32,631 nt of DNA from Pseudomonadota bacterium (GCA_018829945.1 JAHJTI010000063.1:1-32631), one strand, 5' to 3'; positions 9,962 to 18,614 are shown, counted from the first letter of the stretch. Numbers and translations: made by a program. Notes: a model not told the origin generated them from the sequence alone.

Positions 9962-9987
9962 CCGTTCGCCCTGAGCCTGTCGAAGGG
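9962..9987 (-). repeat. REP-like repeat, short form (right half of an inverted pair)
   Basis: Contains GTTCGCCCTGAGCCTGTCGA in the orientation opposite to the copy at 9887-9934. Translated in the frame leading into tatC it would give the VRPEPVEG peptide seen where such repeats are wrongly included in genes, so the tatC start is placed downstream. Confidence 0.8.
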
Positions 9988-10038
9988 TGTATTTCTGTTT
10001 TCGCAAGAAGCTCTAACGAAACACTCCGGATTCTTGGT

Positions 10039-10808
10039 ATGGATGATTTTCAAAAACAGGCTCTCACGGAACACCTGACCGAGTTGCGCAAATGTCTGAT
10101 CTACTCCGTGCTCGCCACGGTGGCAGGATTTGCTGTGGCGTATTCTTATAGCAAAGAACTCGGCCAGTGGCTCTTCAAGCCCCTGTGCGACGTCATGCCC
10201 CAAGGTTCCAGCCTGATCTTCACCTCGTACCAGGAAGGGTTTTTTTTTATCTGAAGCTTTCCCTGGTTGCGGGAATTTTTCTTGCCAGCCCGGTCATTTT
10301 TTATCAGCTTTGGCGGTTTATCGCCCCCGGCCTCTATCAGCATGAAAAACGGGTGGTACTGCCATTCAGTATGCTCTCTTCCCTGTTCTTTTTTGGTGGA
10401 GCCGCTTTCGGTTATTTCGTGGTTTTCCCTCCGGCCTTCAAGTTCCTGCTCGGCTATTCCAACGATTTCTTAAGCCCGATGCCCACGGTAAAGGAGTATT
10501 TTTCCCTCTGCCTGCGGCTTCTCATCGCCTTTGGGGTTATCTTTGAGCTTCCCATCTTCATGGTGCTGCTGGCAAAAATGGGTGTGGTGAGCGCAGCGTT
10601 CCTAAGCAAACATCGCAAATACGCCATTCTACTTTCCTTTGTAATCGCCGCCATCCTCACCCCCACCCCGGACGTGATCAATCAATGCCTCATGGCTGTT
10701 CCCCTTATTGTGCTGTATGAGGTGAGTATTGTTGCGGTCTGGTTGCTTGGGAGGAAACGGCTGGCTGGGTTTGCTGAAACCAAGAACGTTGATGGGACGA
10801 CGGAGTAA
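10039..10808 (+). CDS. tatC: Sec-independent protein translocase TatC, frame broken at a T9 run
   Basis: TatC is the six-helix inner-membrane receptor for twin-arginine signal peptides. The start at 10039 gives MDDFQKQALTEHLTELRKC, the normal family N-terminus. The first frame runs to a TGA after EGFFFI (stop at 10252-10254). The rest (LKLSLVAGIFLASPVIFYQLWRFIAPGLY onward, with ILTPTPDVINQ and the last two helices) continues in the -1 frame to 10808. The break is exactly at nine T at 10240-10248. With ten T the sequence reads EGFFFYLKLS, as expected for TatC. Both halves are well conserved and together have normal length (about 256 residues). A sequencing or assembly error, slippage that restores the frame, phase variation, or a recent mutation are all possible. 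No tatA or tatB gene is adjacent. Confidence 0.9.
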
Positions 10809-11075
10809 CCGTTACGTGTCTTAACCGGAACTGACGAATTTATTGGTTGATCAACGAGGGCGGTGGTTTTCTGTCCGTTTGTCTATGGCGATGTCGAGTG
10901 AAGAGTACTCCCGGCGCTCAGTTTGGGCCAAAATCAAGCCTCTTTTTCCCTGCTGTCAAAGTATATTTTGTCTTTGACTACCGCATGTTTTCTTATGATG
11001 TTGTCAAGTATTTCTAGACAATGCCGACATGTATAACAAGATTCTAGTTGGCCCAATACATGAGGTGATCTTGAA

Positions 11076-11708
11076 ATGACAGATAATATTGTTTGGCACA
11101 TGTCCTCGGTAACCAGGCGGCGGCGTGTAAGCCGAAACAACCACAGGAGTGTTGCCCTTTGGTTTACAGGCCTTTCCGGCGCTGGAAAATCAACTCTTGC
11201 CAATGCGGTTGAAGAGCAACTCCATGGTTTTGATTGCAGAACATTTGTTCTCGATGGCGACAATGTTCGGCATGGTCTGTGCGGTGATTTGGGATTTACC
11301 GTAGCAGACAGGGCTGAAAACATCAGGCGCATTGCCGAGGTAAGTAAACTTTTTGTGGATGCGGGGATGATCGTGATGGCTGCGTTTATCTCACCGTTTC
11401 GTAAGGACCGTGAGATCGCCCGTAAGATATTGGGTCTGGATTTTATCGAAATTTACTGCAAATGCTCTTTGAGCATGTGTGAGAAGCGTGATGTCAAAGG
11501 GATGTATGCTAAGGCACGGCATGGGGAAATCCACAATTTCACAGGAATATCCTCCCCGTATGAGGTGCCGGAACAGCCTGACCTGGTCATCAATACTGGG
11601 GAAATGAGTATCGCGTCTTGCGCAGCCGAGATTATATCTCTGTTGATGGAGAGGCAAGTGATTGGCGGGGTTGATTTTTCTGCAAGGGCTCATGGAGCCA
11701 ATTTCTAG
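11076..11708 (+). CDS. cysC: Adenylylsulfate (APS) kinase
   Basis: CysC phosphorylates APS with ATP to give PAPS, the sulfate donor. The 210-residue protein has a Walker A loop GLSGAGKST (32-40), the APS-binding motif LDGDNVRHGL (about 59-68), ISPFRKDRE with the conserved Ser106, and the lid motif KARHGEIHNFTGISSPYE (146-163). It is a stand-alone kinase: no sulfurylase domain is fused. The ribosome binding site GAGGTGAT lies six bases before the ATG. About 30 residues after the kinase fold are unusual. The next gene, 60 bases on, is a PAPS-type sulfotransferase, which suggests that this copy supplies PAPS for sulfation rather than for assimilation; that purpose is inferred. Confidence 0.95.
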   Translation: MTDNIVWHMSSVTRRRRVSRNNHRSVALWFTGLSGAGKSTLANAVEEQLHGFDCRTFVLDGDNVRHGLCGDLGFTVADRAENIRRIAEVSKLFVDAGMIVMAAFISPFRKDREIARKILGLDFIEIYCKCSLSMCEKRDVKGMYAKARHGEIHNFTGISSPYEVPEQPDLVINTGEMSIASCAAEIISLLMERQVIGGVDFSARAHGANF

Positions 11709-11768
11709 CAAGATTTTTTTAGTACGTTGAGGATATTATTCGTTGGTTAATTTTTTAGGTGGTTCTGA

Positions 11769-12764
11769 ATGAAAACCGCACTATTTCACGTAGGTCTGGC
11801 GAAGTGCGCTTCTACTTTTTTTGGTGATCAGATACATAAAGCGTCCACGAGCGGCAATATAATTTCTGCTTATTGGTACCCTTGGGACACCTTGATAAAT
11901 AGTTGCTTCGCGGAAATTATCGGTAAGGATATCATCGCGTTTCCACAGGCCGGGAATGGCAACCTCAACATAGATCACACGAAAGATCTTATTGCGTCGA
12001 ATGAGTGCCTGACGGGTCATTTCCCTCAACCTCTTCGTTTGATATCTTTCCCTGTTTATACAGATAAGCATCTCAGGGAAATACAAGCCCTTGTAGCGGA
12101 AAAATTGAAAGCGTTGGCTGAGCGTGAATTTTCTGGTTATAAAAATAAAATTCTTATTATTACTCGTGAGCCTGAATCTTGGTTGCTCAGCGTTTATAAA
12201 AATCTGGTATTGATGGGCGTATCACAGCTTCCAGAACAATTTTTTGATGTTTTCGGCAAAGTCCTCACGCAATGGGCTAATGTTGATTTTCTTAGTCAGA
12301 CATACAAGCAACTTTTCGGAGACGAAAACGTTTTGGTGTTGCCTTTTGAGATGCTTCGCGAAGATTTTAAAACTTTCGCTGAAAAAATTAATGTGTTTGC
12401 TACTACGGAAATAATTTTGGATAACACGCCACGAAATTCTGGCCTGTCAGATAGTGCGACTGAGTATTTTCGACGGTTTTGGGAGAATATTGACAAAATA
12501 GCCCCGCCACTCCCAAGCTGGAATAATCCCACTGTCTGTTACAAACAACAAACGTGGGAATATATCCATAACGTAATATTGAATGATAGCAAAATGGTTA
12601 CTAGTGCAAATGCTTCATTAAGTGAGATTCCATTTACGTACAAAATATCACAAAAAATCATTCAAGGTGTTCGAGCGAATATGCAAACGCTGAAAAACGA
12701 ACAAAATTTTTCTGCCTATCTCAAGCATTATTTTCCTTTGTCCACGTCAGGAAATTCTTTATAG
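11769..12764 (+). CDS. Sulfotransferase-family protein
   Basis: Probably moves sulfate from PAPS to a hydroxyl or amino group of a glycan or small molecule. The N-terminus ALFHVGLAKCASTFF (4-18) matches the 5'-phosphosulfate loop of sulfotransferases. ILIITREPESWLLSVYKNLV (128-147) matches the 3'-phosphate loop, with Arg133 and Ser141 in the usual spacing. FEMLREDFKTF further on is also typical. The 331 residues fit a bacterial sulfotransferase; no signal peptide or membrane helix is seen, so it should act in the cytoplasm. A good AGGTGG precedes the ATG. The gene is clearly more AT-rich than the che operon, which hints at acquisition by transfer. The acceptor is unknown; with the glycan cluster next door a sugar is likely. 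Confidence 0.8.
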   Translation: MKTALFHVGLAKCASTFFGDQIHKASTSGNIISAYWYPWDTLINSCFAEIIGKDIIAFPQAGNGNLNIDHTKDLIASNECLTGHFPQPLRLISFPVYTDKHLREIQALVAEKLKALAEREFSGYKNKILIITREPESWLLSVYKNLVLMGVSQLPEQFFDVFGKVLTQWANVDFLSQTYKQLFGDENVLVLPFEMLREDFKTFAEKINVFATTEIILDNTPRNSGLSDSATEYFRRFWENIDKIAPPLPSWNNPTVCYKQQTWEYIHNVILNDSKMVTSANASLSEIPFTYKISQKIIQGVRANMQTLKNEQNFSAYLKHYFPLSTSGNSL

Positions 12765-12781
12765 ACCTTGTTGAACAGTGC

Positions 12782-12955
12782 ATGGTCGGAACTCTTTCAC
12801 AATTGAAAAAAATCAATTTTGTACTTTGCCGGTTTGATGTCAAATACCTGCGTGGCATATTGCAGGATGTAGCTCCGCACACTCATTACGAAGACTTTTT
12901 TAATCACTTGGTACTTCACAAATTATTTTTTACTGGCGAATTTGTTGTTTTTTAG
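12782..12955 (+). CDS. Small hypothetical ORF (57 residues), possibly a gene remnant
   Basis: An ATG-started frame (MVGTLSQLKKINFVLCRFDV...) lies in the 268-base gap after the sulfotransferase gene. It has no convincing ribosome binding site, and the frame stays open upstream into the end of the sulfotransferase gene. Its composition looks protein-like (YLRGILQDVAPHTHYEDFF), so it may be a decayed fragment rather than an active gene. I do not recognise a family. Confidence 0.25.
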   Translation: MVGTLSQLKKINFVLCRFDVKYLRGILQDVAPHTHYEDFFNHLVLHKLFFTGEFVVF

Positions 12956-13032
12956 CTGAGGGAGGGAGTGAATAATTCGCATGATACCTCGGTTGAGATG
13001 ATCAATTAGTTATATTCAAGCAATAGATTGGG

Positions 13033-13737
13033 TTAAATGCGCTGTGCTACCACCAAATAATCCGAAACTCGTAAGCCGTAATAATTGTTATTTTGGTGGC
13101 CGATGCTCATCACCTGAAACTGAGGAAAAAGCAAAGCCGTAATATCCTCAGCGGTCTTTGCTGCTTCGAACCGGCTACCGTTGCGTAAGTTGTATGGGTC
13201 ACTGGTGATGAGCAAGCTGCCATCTGTCTGGCGAACGGAATTAGCAAAAATAAAATTTTCTTCATCTGGAAAGTTAGCCACCAATAGCCCTCCCGGCTTC
13301 ATGACTCGTGCCAACTCGGCACGCACTCCCGACCATGTCATCTGGCCTTCGAGGTAATAACAGCTGGCACAGCACAGCATATAGTCGAAGTAGTGGTCCT
13401 GATAGGGTAAGCTGGCGTTGAGCCCTACCGCAAAGCGCACTGGCCATTGTAGTTTCTGCGCCAAGGCTTCTAATCCGTCTACTATTGTCGGTGAGATTTC
13501 ACTTGCATGGACCTCGAACCCCAAATCCAGTAATAGGGGCAGGTTCCTGCCGTCTCCGCAACCCATGTCGAGGATGCGCGCTCCTTGGTATCGGGTCTTG
13601 TCTATTTTCAGGTCGGGATAGTTTCCTCCCGCCAAGGTGCGCACCACCCATTCGGTGGGATAGCGCCCTCCGGAAGCACGGTAGTGGTTGCCATAGAAAT
13701 TACTCCAGTTGTTTGCCTGTGGTGCAAGTGAAGTCAT
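13033..13737 (-). CDS. Class I SAM-dependent methyltransferase
   Basis: A 234-residue Rossmann-fold methyltransferase with motif I ARILDMGCGDGRNLPLLL and the acidic post-I residue in VHASEIS, and motif VMKPGGLLVANFPDEENF after the central sheet. The first residues (NNWSNFYGNHYR) are typical for small-molecule or sugar methyltransferases. The frame extends 32 codons upstream into the previous gene; the ATG at 13737 (MTSLAPQ) is chosen because it lies just after the stop of the glycosidase-like gene (26 bases). It is the last gene of the minus-strand glycan cluster. The acceptor is unknown; a sugar O-methyl group is a reasonable guess. Confidence 0.85.
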   Translation of the reverse strand: MTSLAPQANNWSNFYGNHYRASGGRYPTEWVVRTLAGGNYPDLKIDKTRYQGARILDMGCGDGRNLPLLLDLGFEVHASEISPTIVDGLEALAQKLQWPVRFAVGLNASLPYQDHYFDYMLCCASCYYLEGQMTWSGVRAELARVMKPGGLLVANFPDEENFIFANSVRQTDGSLLITSDPYNLRNGSRFEAAKTAEDITALLFPQFQVMSIGHQNNNYYGLRVSDYLVVAQRI

Positions 13738-13763
13738 TTTGTTGGTCTTCTTAGCTCGATTAA

Positions 13764-14723
13764 TTACGGCAAGGGACAAGTGGCCAAGCCGAAGCCGTCC
13801 TGCCCGAAATGGTTGCCACTGTAGAGCATCCACAATTGGTCGTTGTGGGGAAAAACGTAGGGATAACAGATCATTTCCGAATCCCAGCCAACCGGCGAAG
13901 GTTCCAGCGGACTAATTTCGTCTTGTCGGGTCCAGTGACGAAGGTCTGGTGAAGTTGCATAGCCTATGCGGTAACCTCCTTTTTTATTGCGGAAGTCCTT
14001 GCCTAGCCGGTGACAGAACCAGAGGTGATAGACACCGTCTAATTCAAGCAAAGAAGGGTTGGTCTGGCATTCGTCCGGAGTAAGGGCGGAGATACAGGGG
14101 GTGCCTTCGCGCTCCCAGTGGATGCCATCATCGGATAATGCATGCATCAGCACGTATACCGACTCAGCACGTCCGTTATGCATGAACCATCTGGTGCCCG
14201 AACTGTACCACATATGAAATTTTCCATTGAGGAGGGTAACTGTAGGACTGTTTTGCAGAAATGGTTCAGAGGGTGTTCTGGCAAGTAAGGGACCTTCGGC
14301 ATAACGGTGGAAGGTTATCCCGCCATCGCGGCTGATTGCCAAGCCGATGGCATGCGAATAAGGTGCTCCTTCGCAACGCATCCAGCCGACATAATACAAC
14401 CACACTTCATCGCCGATTGGGATCACCGCACCCGGCATTACCCCGAACTGATCGAACGTTCCCAGGCCACCTAGTTCGAGGACTGGACGGTCATGGATAT
14501 ATAATACCTTCTGTGGGTCATTGCGGTCAATTTCGACAAAGGAAGTAACACTGGCTGAATAACCGCGTTGGTCTGGTTCCGGGCGGCAGGTGAAATAGAC
14601 TCGGATTCGGTCTGCCAAAACCAGCGCGCAGGGATTCTGGTTGTGACTCATCATCCAAAGATGTTGACCGGCAGAGGCGAAAATTCGGCCGCGTTTTTGC
14701 CAGGGGAAGTAATAGGATTTCAT
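13764..14723 (-). CDS. Beta-propeller glycosidase-like protein (GH43/GH32/GH130-type fold)
   Basis: The 319 residues contain repeated blade motifs with Trp/Tyr-rich strands and Asp turns: VYFTCRPEPDQRGYSASV, VWLYYVGW, IGLAISRDGGITFHR, FHMWYSSGTRWF, HALSDDGIHWER, YHLWFCHR, IGYATSPDLRHWTR, LWMLYSGN. This pattern fits the five-bladed propeller superfamily of GH43, GH32 and GH130. No signal peptide is present, so it is cytoplasmic. A good GAGGTGG lies seven bases before the ATG. It sits between two methyltransferases in the cluster. Proteins like this in glycan clusters may process or transfer sugars (GH130 members are phosphorylases), but neither reaction nor catalytic residues can be fixed here. 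Confidence 0.7.
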   Translation of the reverse strand: MKSYYFPWQKRGRIFASAGQHLWMMSHNQNPCALVLADRIRVYFTCRPEPDQRGYSASVTSFVEIDRNDPQKVLYIHDRPVLELGGLGTFDQFGVMPGAVIPIGDEVWLYYVGWMRCEGAPYSHAIGLAISRDGGITFHRYAEGPLLARTPSEPFLQNSPTVTLLNGKFHMWYSSGTRWFMHNGRAESVYVLMHALSDDGIHWEREGTPCISALTPDECQTNPSLLELDGVYHLWFCHRLGKDFRNKKGGYRIGYATSPDLRHWTRQDEISPLEPSPVGWDSEMICYPYVFPHNDQLWMLYSGNHFGQDGFGLATCPLP

Positions 14724-14735
14724 GTCGAGGCCACC

Positions 14736-15758
14736 TCAACTTGGTTTATTGTTCAATTCCTTGTCAGCAGCCTCACGTACCGTCTTTTCCAGCCAGTCGT
14801 GCATCGAAATCCCCGCTTTTGCACGGGCTTCGTGGGCAAGGCGTTTTGCTTCATCGCTTACCCCTTCAAGTTGACCGTAGTATCGTGTCCAATGGCTGCC
14901 GCCCCGAGCACTGGGAATCTGCATGTGGTAGTCGGGTTGTGGCGGAGATGCCGCGACTCGAAACTCGATCACGTAAAACGCTCCCATCATGATGTATTCC
15001 AGCTGCACCTCCGTTGCGGTGGCGGGCAGAGATTGCAGCGGTGGCTCGTACTTCAGCAATGGATTTGAGTTGGTCATGACCCTTCCCATCTCGGTATCCC
15101 GGAGCCAAGGACCCAGTCCTTCATCGCCAATGACCACTTTGCCGCCGGGTTTGACCACGCGCGCCAGCTCACTTAGGCAGCGTGGAATATCCGCAAAAGT
15201 GTTGATGCCGCCGAAATGGTGGGCCGCGTCAAAAAAGTTGTCCTGAAAGGGGAGATAGCTGCCATTGGCCAAGGAAAATTCAGCGGCAATGGAGTGCGCT
15301 TGCAACTTTTGCACGGCAATTGTTAGGAGTCGATGAGAAATTTCTTGGAGGTAGAGTTTGCCGTCCTTGCCCAGGCGCCGAGCTATGTGTACAGCACCGC
15401 GCCCGGTTCCACAGCCTATCTCCAGCACTTTTGAGTCTGTTCGCAACTCTAACTGGTCCACCATGTGCTCGCGCACGTCATCTTCGTTTGCACGGTAAGT
15501 GATGAAAGGTAAAGCGGCATAGCGGTCATATTCTTGAGCCATCTCTTCATAAGATTGACGGGTTTGTGCATCTGACGCCAGCAAGACTGGTGGCCATGTG
15601 AAATCGGGAATACCGTCTGTAATTGGAAAGGAAACATCGGCTGAGTTACTACGCAGGGCACCCTCGATAACCTCATCGACAATGGCCGTAGAGACATCTA
15701 GCTGCAAGGTTGAGCCACTGACTGGACAGATATAGGTTGCTGCTTGTTGACGATTCAC
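14736..15758 (-). CDS. SAM-dependent methyltransferase with Trm112-like N-terminus
   Basis: The 340-residue protein begins with a short module (YICPVSGSTLQLD ... VSFPITDGIPDF, about 8-52) that resembles the Trm112/YcaR-like part often fused to methyltransferases, though only one cysteine of the usual set is present. The Rossmann domain follows, with motif I KVLEIGCGTGRGAVHIARRLG, LYLQEISHRLL and the late motif ARVVKPGGKVVIGDEGL. About 90 C-terminal residues are unassigned. Start is GTG, overlapping the GNAT stop by four bases (GTGA). Likely acts on a sugar or its acyl group; the target is unknown. Confidence 0.85.
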   Translation of the reverse strand: MNRQQAATYICPVSGSTLQLDVSTAIVDEVIEGALRSNSADVSFPITDGIPDFTWPPVLLASDAQTRQSYEEMAQEYDRYAALPFITYRANEDDVREHMVDQLELRTDSKVLEIGCGTGRGAVHIARRLGKDGKLYLQEISHRLLTIAVQKLQAHSIAAEFSLANGSYLPFQDNFFDAAHHFGGINTFADIPRCLSELARVVKPGGKVVIGDEGLGPWLRDTEMGRVMTNSNPLLKYEPPLQSLPATATEVQLEYIMMGAFYVIEFRVAASPPQPDYHMQIPSARGGSHWTRYYGQLEGVSDEAKRLAHEARAKAGISMHDWLEKTVREAADKELNNKPS

Positions 15759-16375
15759 TTGAGGGGCCTCTCGGTAGGAATGGGGATTCGCGGCAATTCG
15801 GAAACCAGCAGCTCAAAATGGCGTAAATTGTGCCAGATCCTGTTTTTCTGGAAAGCTTCTTTTTCTTCGCCAATGTAACGAAAGCCTAACTTTTCAATCG
15901 TTCGAGCTGACGCGTGGTTGTCAGTTGCGTGGTAGACTCGAATCTTGTGAAGATGTAATTTTTTGAATCCGAATGCAATGATAGCGGCGGCAGCTTCGGT
16001 GGCATAACCATGTCCCTGATAGGGTACGCCTATCCAATAGGCGAGCTCGGCGCGGTTTAACGTCCAGTTGCGGTGTTTTCTGCACACTTCGATGAGTGAA
16101 ACCAGACCGATAATTTGCTTTTCTTGGCGGACTATCCAATGAAATCCTTTCGCCGCTTGCTGTGCTTCTACTAAAGAAACGAGCAGACCTGCGGTTTCCT
16201 CGAGAGAACGGTGCGGTTCCCAGGCCAGAAAGGGAGTGAGTCGATTGTCTGAGACCAGCGGCCAAAGTCCCTGAGCATCGTCCTCTGTCAGCGCAGATAA
16301 CAGCAGGCGTGGAGTTTGCAGTCGGTAACCTTGCGGATAGTCAGGTAGACTGAAGGAGACGGCAACTTCACTCAT
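15755..16375 (-). CDS. GNAT-family N-acetyltransferase (RimJ/RimL-like)
   Basis: The 206 residues form one GNAT domain: RLQTPRLLLSALTEDDAQGLW at the start, the acetyl-CoA loop YWIGVPYQGHGYATEAAAAII (about 112-132) and VYHATDNHASARTIEKLGFRYIGE near the end, all typical of the RimJ/RimL branch. Acetyl-CoA or another acyl-CoA would be the donor. Four bases overlap both the NeuD-like gene before it and the methyltransferase after it, so it is tightly coupled to the glycan genes. In similar clusters such enzymes N-acylate amino sugars; that role is inferred here, and it could compete or cooperate with the hexapeptide acyltransferase. Confidence 0.87.
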   Translation of the reverse strand: MSEVAVSFSLPDYPQGYRLQTPRLLLSALTEDDAQGLWPLVSDNRLTPFLAWEPHRSLEETAGLLVSLVEAQQAAKGFHWIVRQEKQIIGLVSLIEVCRKHRNWTLNRAELAYWIGVPYQGHGYATEAAAAIIAFGFKKLHLHKIRVYHATDNHASARTIEKLGFRYIGEEKEAFQKNRIWHNLRHFELLVSELPRIPIPTERPLK

Positions 16376-17052
16376 AGTTCGGCGAACCTCGACATGCGCA
16401 AGAACTGGTGGCTGTTTAGTCGGAATGGTTTGGTGTTTTCGGCTAGGTAGGCTTCACTTGGCTGTGTCGTTTTAACAACCAGCGCATTAGCGCCAATGAA
16501 GCAGTTGTCTCCAATTGTGATGCCATGCGCTACCGTGGCATTTACTGCCAGAAAGCAATTTTTTCCCATTGTGACAACGCCTGAGACATTGGCACAAGAA
16601 GTCAGCCAGCAGTTGTCCCCGATAGATGAGTGGTGGCCAATCATGCTGCCGCTCCAGATAAATACATTATTGCCAATCTGTACTCGTGGGTGGATGTGTA
16701 CTTGGTTCATAATGAAGCAGTTGTCACCGTAAATACAGTCGGTTGGCAGGCCCGAGTCAGGGTGGACATAGGATGCCAGGGTATAGCCCAAAGCGCGTGC
16801 TCTGGCGCAAGTATTGGCGCGCAGTGAGTTCATCTCCTGATAGCCCAATGCAACAAACATGTCGTATTCTGTCGGTGGGTATTGTTGTTCCACTTCGTCG
16901 AAAGCGACTAATGGTAGACCGTGCCATTCGCTACTCAGGAGATGGTCGCGATCCACAGTGCATGCGATGATTTTTCGGTCGCTGTGGTTCTGAAAGAAAT
17001 ACAGTAGGACCTCAGCAATTTTTCCGCTACCGAACAAAATTAATGGTTTCAT
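16372..17052 (-). CDS. NeuD/PglD-like hexapeptide sugar acyltransferase
   Basis: The protein has a small Rossmann-like N-terminal domain (PLILFGSGKIAEVLLYFFQNH, with ALGYQEMNSLRA) and a C-terminal left-handed beta-helix of hexapeptide repeats (about 100-205: IYGDNCFIMNQVHIHPRVQIG, VFIWSGSMIGHHSSIGDNC, ITIGDNCFIGANALV). This is the layout of NeuD and PglD, which acetylate sialic acids or bacillosamine precursors. Length (226) is normal. AAGGAAAC precedes the ATG with good spacing. Overlaps of four bases on both sides place it firmly in the operon. With a VioA-like aminotransferase upstream, the 4-amino group of a dideoxy sugar is a likely acceptor. Confidence 0.87.
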   Translation of the reverse strand: MKPLILFGSGKIAEVLLYFFQNHSDRKIIACTVDRDHLLSSEWHGLPLVAFDEVEQQYPPTEYDMFVALGYQEMNSLRANTCARARALGYTLASYVHPDSGLPTDCIYGDNCFIMNQVHIHPRVQIGNNVFIWSGSMIGHHSSIGDNCWLTSCANVSGVVTMGKNCFLAVNATVAHGITIGDNCFIGANALVVKTTQPSEAYLAENTKPFRLNSHQFLRMSRFAEL

Positions 17053-18599
17053 AGCGCTGTTTCCTTATTGACGAGTTGCTGCAATGCTGGGCGGTCAATT
17101 TTTCCATTAGCATTTTTGGGGAGAAACTTCAGCAGGTGGATGTGTCGTGGAAGCATATAGGCGGGCAGCAGCGCAGCTACTTTATGTAACAATGATTCTG
17201 TGCTTTCAGGTTGATGCAACGCAGCAAAGGCAAGAATCTGCCCCAGACTATCGTCCAGTTTCTGGTAAATCACCGCGCATTCTGTCACCCCGGAGATTGA
17301 GGCCAAGGCAGCTTCGATCTCCTCCAACTCGATGCGGTAGCCCATGTGCTTGATCTGAAAGTCAATACGTCCCTTAAAGTGTAACTGGCCCACTGCATCA
17401 CGTTGCACCAGATCTCCAGTCCGGTAGCCAATGTCCAGATAATGTGCGTGACGTGGGTTTTGGATGAACGATTGTGCTGTGCGTTGTGGGTCGTTAAAGT
17501 AACCTAACCCCACTTGTGGCCCATGCAGAAACAGCTCTCCGAAATCCGGGTTCGTCTCATCAAGGGGCAATATTTCTCCCCCAAAATTTTGCGCCAGCGA
17601 TCCGAGCGTGGTGAGTTGCTGCATGTTTTTTAAATCTTCGTGGCTAACGGTATGGGCCGAACAAATGCAGGTGCATTCGGTCGGCCCATAAACATTTTCT
17701 AACTCAGCGCGATTGCTGAACATCTCGTAAAGTTGCTTGAGCTTGACCTTGGGGAAGCCTTCGCCACCGAAAATAATCTTGCGTATTGCAGGAAAAACAT
17801 CGGAGGATAAAGCGCGTGTGGTCAACAGGTAAACCAGCAATGTCGGGACAGAGAACCAAATGGTGCAGCGCGCGTCGTTGATGAGCCGCACGAGAAGGCG
17901 CGTATCTCGTACCTGATCCGATGTAAAAGGAACCAGTGTGGCTCCGGAGAAAATAGCTGAGTAAAAGTCAAAGACGGAATTGTCAAAAAAGATTGGATTG
18001 ACGTTTGTCAGTACATCCTTGGACGTAATCGCGAAACGGTCTTGGGTCCAAGCAATAAACCATAAGAGGTTTGCATGGGACATAGTCGCACCCTTGGGTG
18101 CCCCAGTGGAACCGGAGGTGAACATAACATAGGCGGGTGATCCACCATCGACTGGCCTGCAATCTAATAACGGTTCTGACTTGGTTATATCCAGCAAGTC
18201 GTGCAGGTGCAGAATATTTTGGATGCCTTGGTTCGTAATGTTCGCGTCGAAAGGCATCACTCGAAAAGCGTTAATAACTACGGCCGGCTGGCAGGTATCG
18301 AGAATTTTTTGCAGTCGTTCCCAGGGGCTGTCCGGGTCAAGATTCGTGTAGATAATACCAAGTCGTAGACAGGCAAGCATAGCTGCGAAAGCTTCAGGTG
18401 ATTTGTTATGAAACATGGCTGCCACCTGTCCTTGGTGCAGGCCCTTTATCCGTAAATTATTCGCAATACGATCTACGAGTAGATTCAACTCCCAGTAGGT
18501 TATGTGTCTGCCTGTGTCAGGATAAAGCAGCGCAATACTGTCTCTATGTTGTTGTGCTACCTGATCAAAAGCAATGCCAAGATTTGAAACGAAAGTCAT
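17049..18599 (-). CDS. Stand-alone amino-acid-type adenylating enzyme (DltA/NRPS A-domain-like)
   Basis: The ANL-superfamily fold activates a carboxylic acid with ATP as acyl-AMP and loads it on a carrier thiol. In 516 residues the core motifs are visible: A3 TSGSTGAPKGAT (161-172), A4 FFDNSVFDFY (204-213), A5 NVYGPTE (302-308), A7 YRTGD, A8 FKGRIDFQIKHMGYRIELEEIE and A10 with the catalytic Lys500 (NANGKIDR). The Asp at 206 in A4 is the residue that binds the alpha-amino group in amino-acid-activating domains, so an amino-acid substrate is plausible. Length and lack of fused domains resemble DltA. The carrier protein gene lies two genes upstream, a likely partner. Which acid is activated cannot be read here. 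Confidence 0.9.
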   Translation of the reverse strand: MTFVSNLGIAFDQVAQQHRDSIALLYPDTGRHITYWELNLLVDRIANNLRIKGLHQGQVAAMFHNKSPEAFAAMLACLRLGIIYTNLDPDSPWERLQKILDTCQPAVVINAFRVMPFDANITNQGIQNILHLHDLLDITKSEPLLDCRPVDGGSPAYVMFTSGSTGAPKGATMSHANLLWFIAWTQDRFAITSKDVLTNVNPIFFDNSVFDFYSAIFSGATLVPFTSDQVRDTRLLVRLINDARCTIWFSVPTLLVYLLTTRALSSDVFPAIRKIIFGGEGFPKVKLKQLYEMFSNRAELENVYGPTECTCICSAHTVSHEDLKNMQQLTTLGSLAQNFGGEILPLDETNPDFGELFLHGPQVGLGYFNDPQRTAQSFIQNPRHAHYLDIGYRTGDLVQRDAVGQLHFKGRIDFQIKHMGYRIELEEIEAALASISGVTECAVIYQKLDDSLGQILAFAALHQPESTESLLHKVAALLPAYMLPRHIHLLKFLPKNANGKIDRPALQQLVNKETAL

Positions 18600-18614
18600 G
18601 CTGGAGCCTGTTGG

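Noticed and set aside
9925-10038. Upstream extension of tatC to 9925
   Set aside because: The added residues come from a REP-like repeat and do not fit the TatC N-terminus.
13738-13833. Upstream extension of the last methyltransferase
   Set aside because: It overlaps the end of the glycosidase-like gene; the later ATG gives a normal N-terminus just after that gene's stop.
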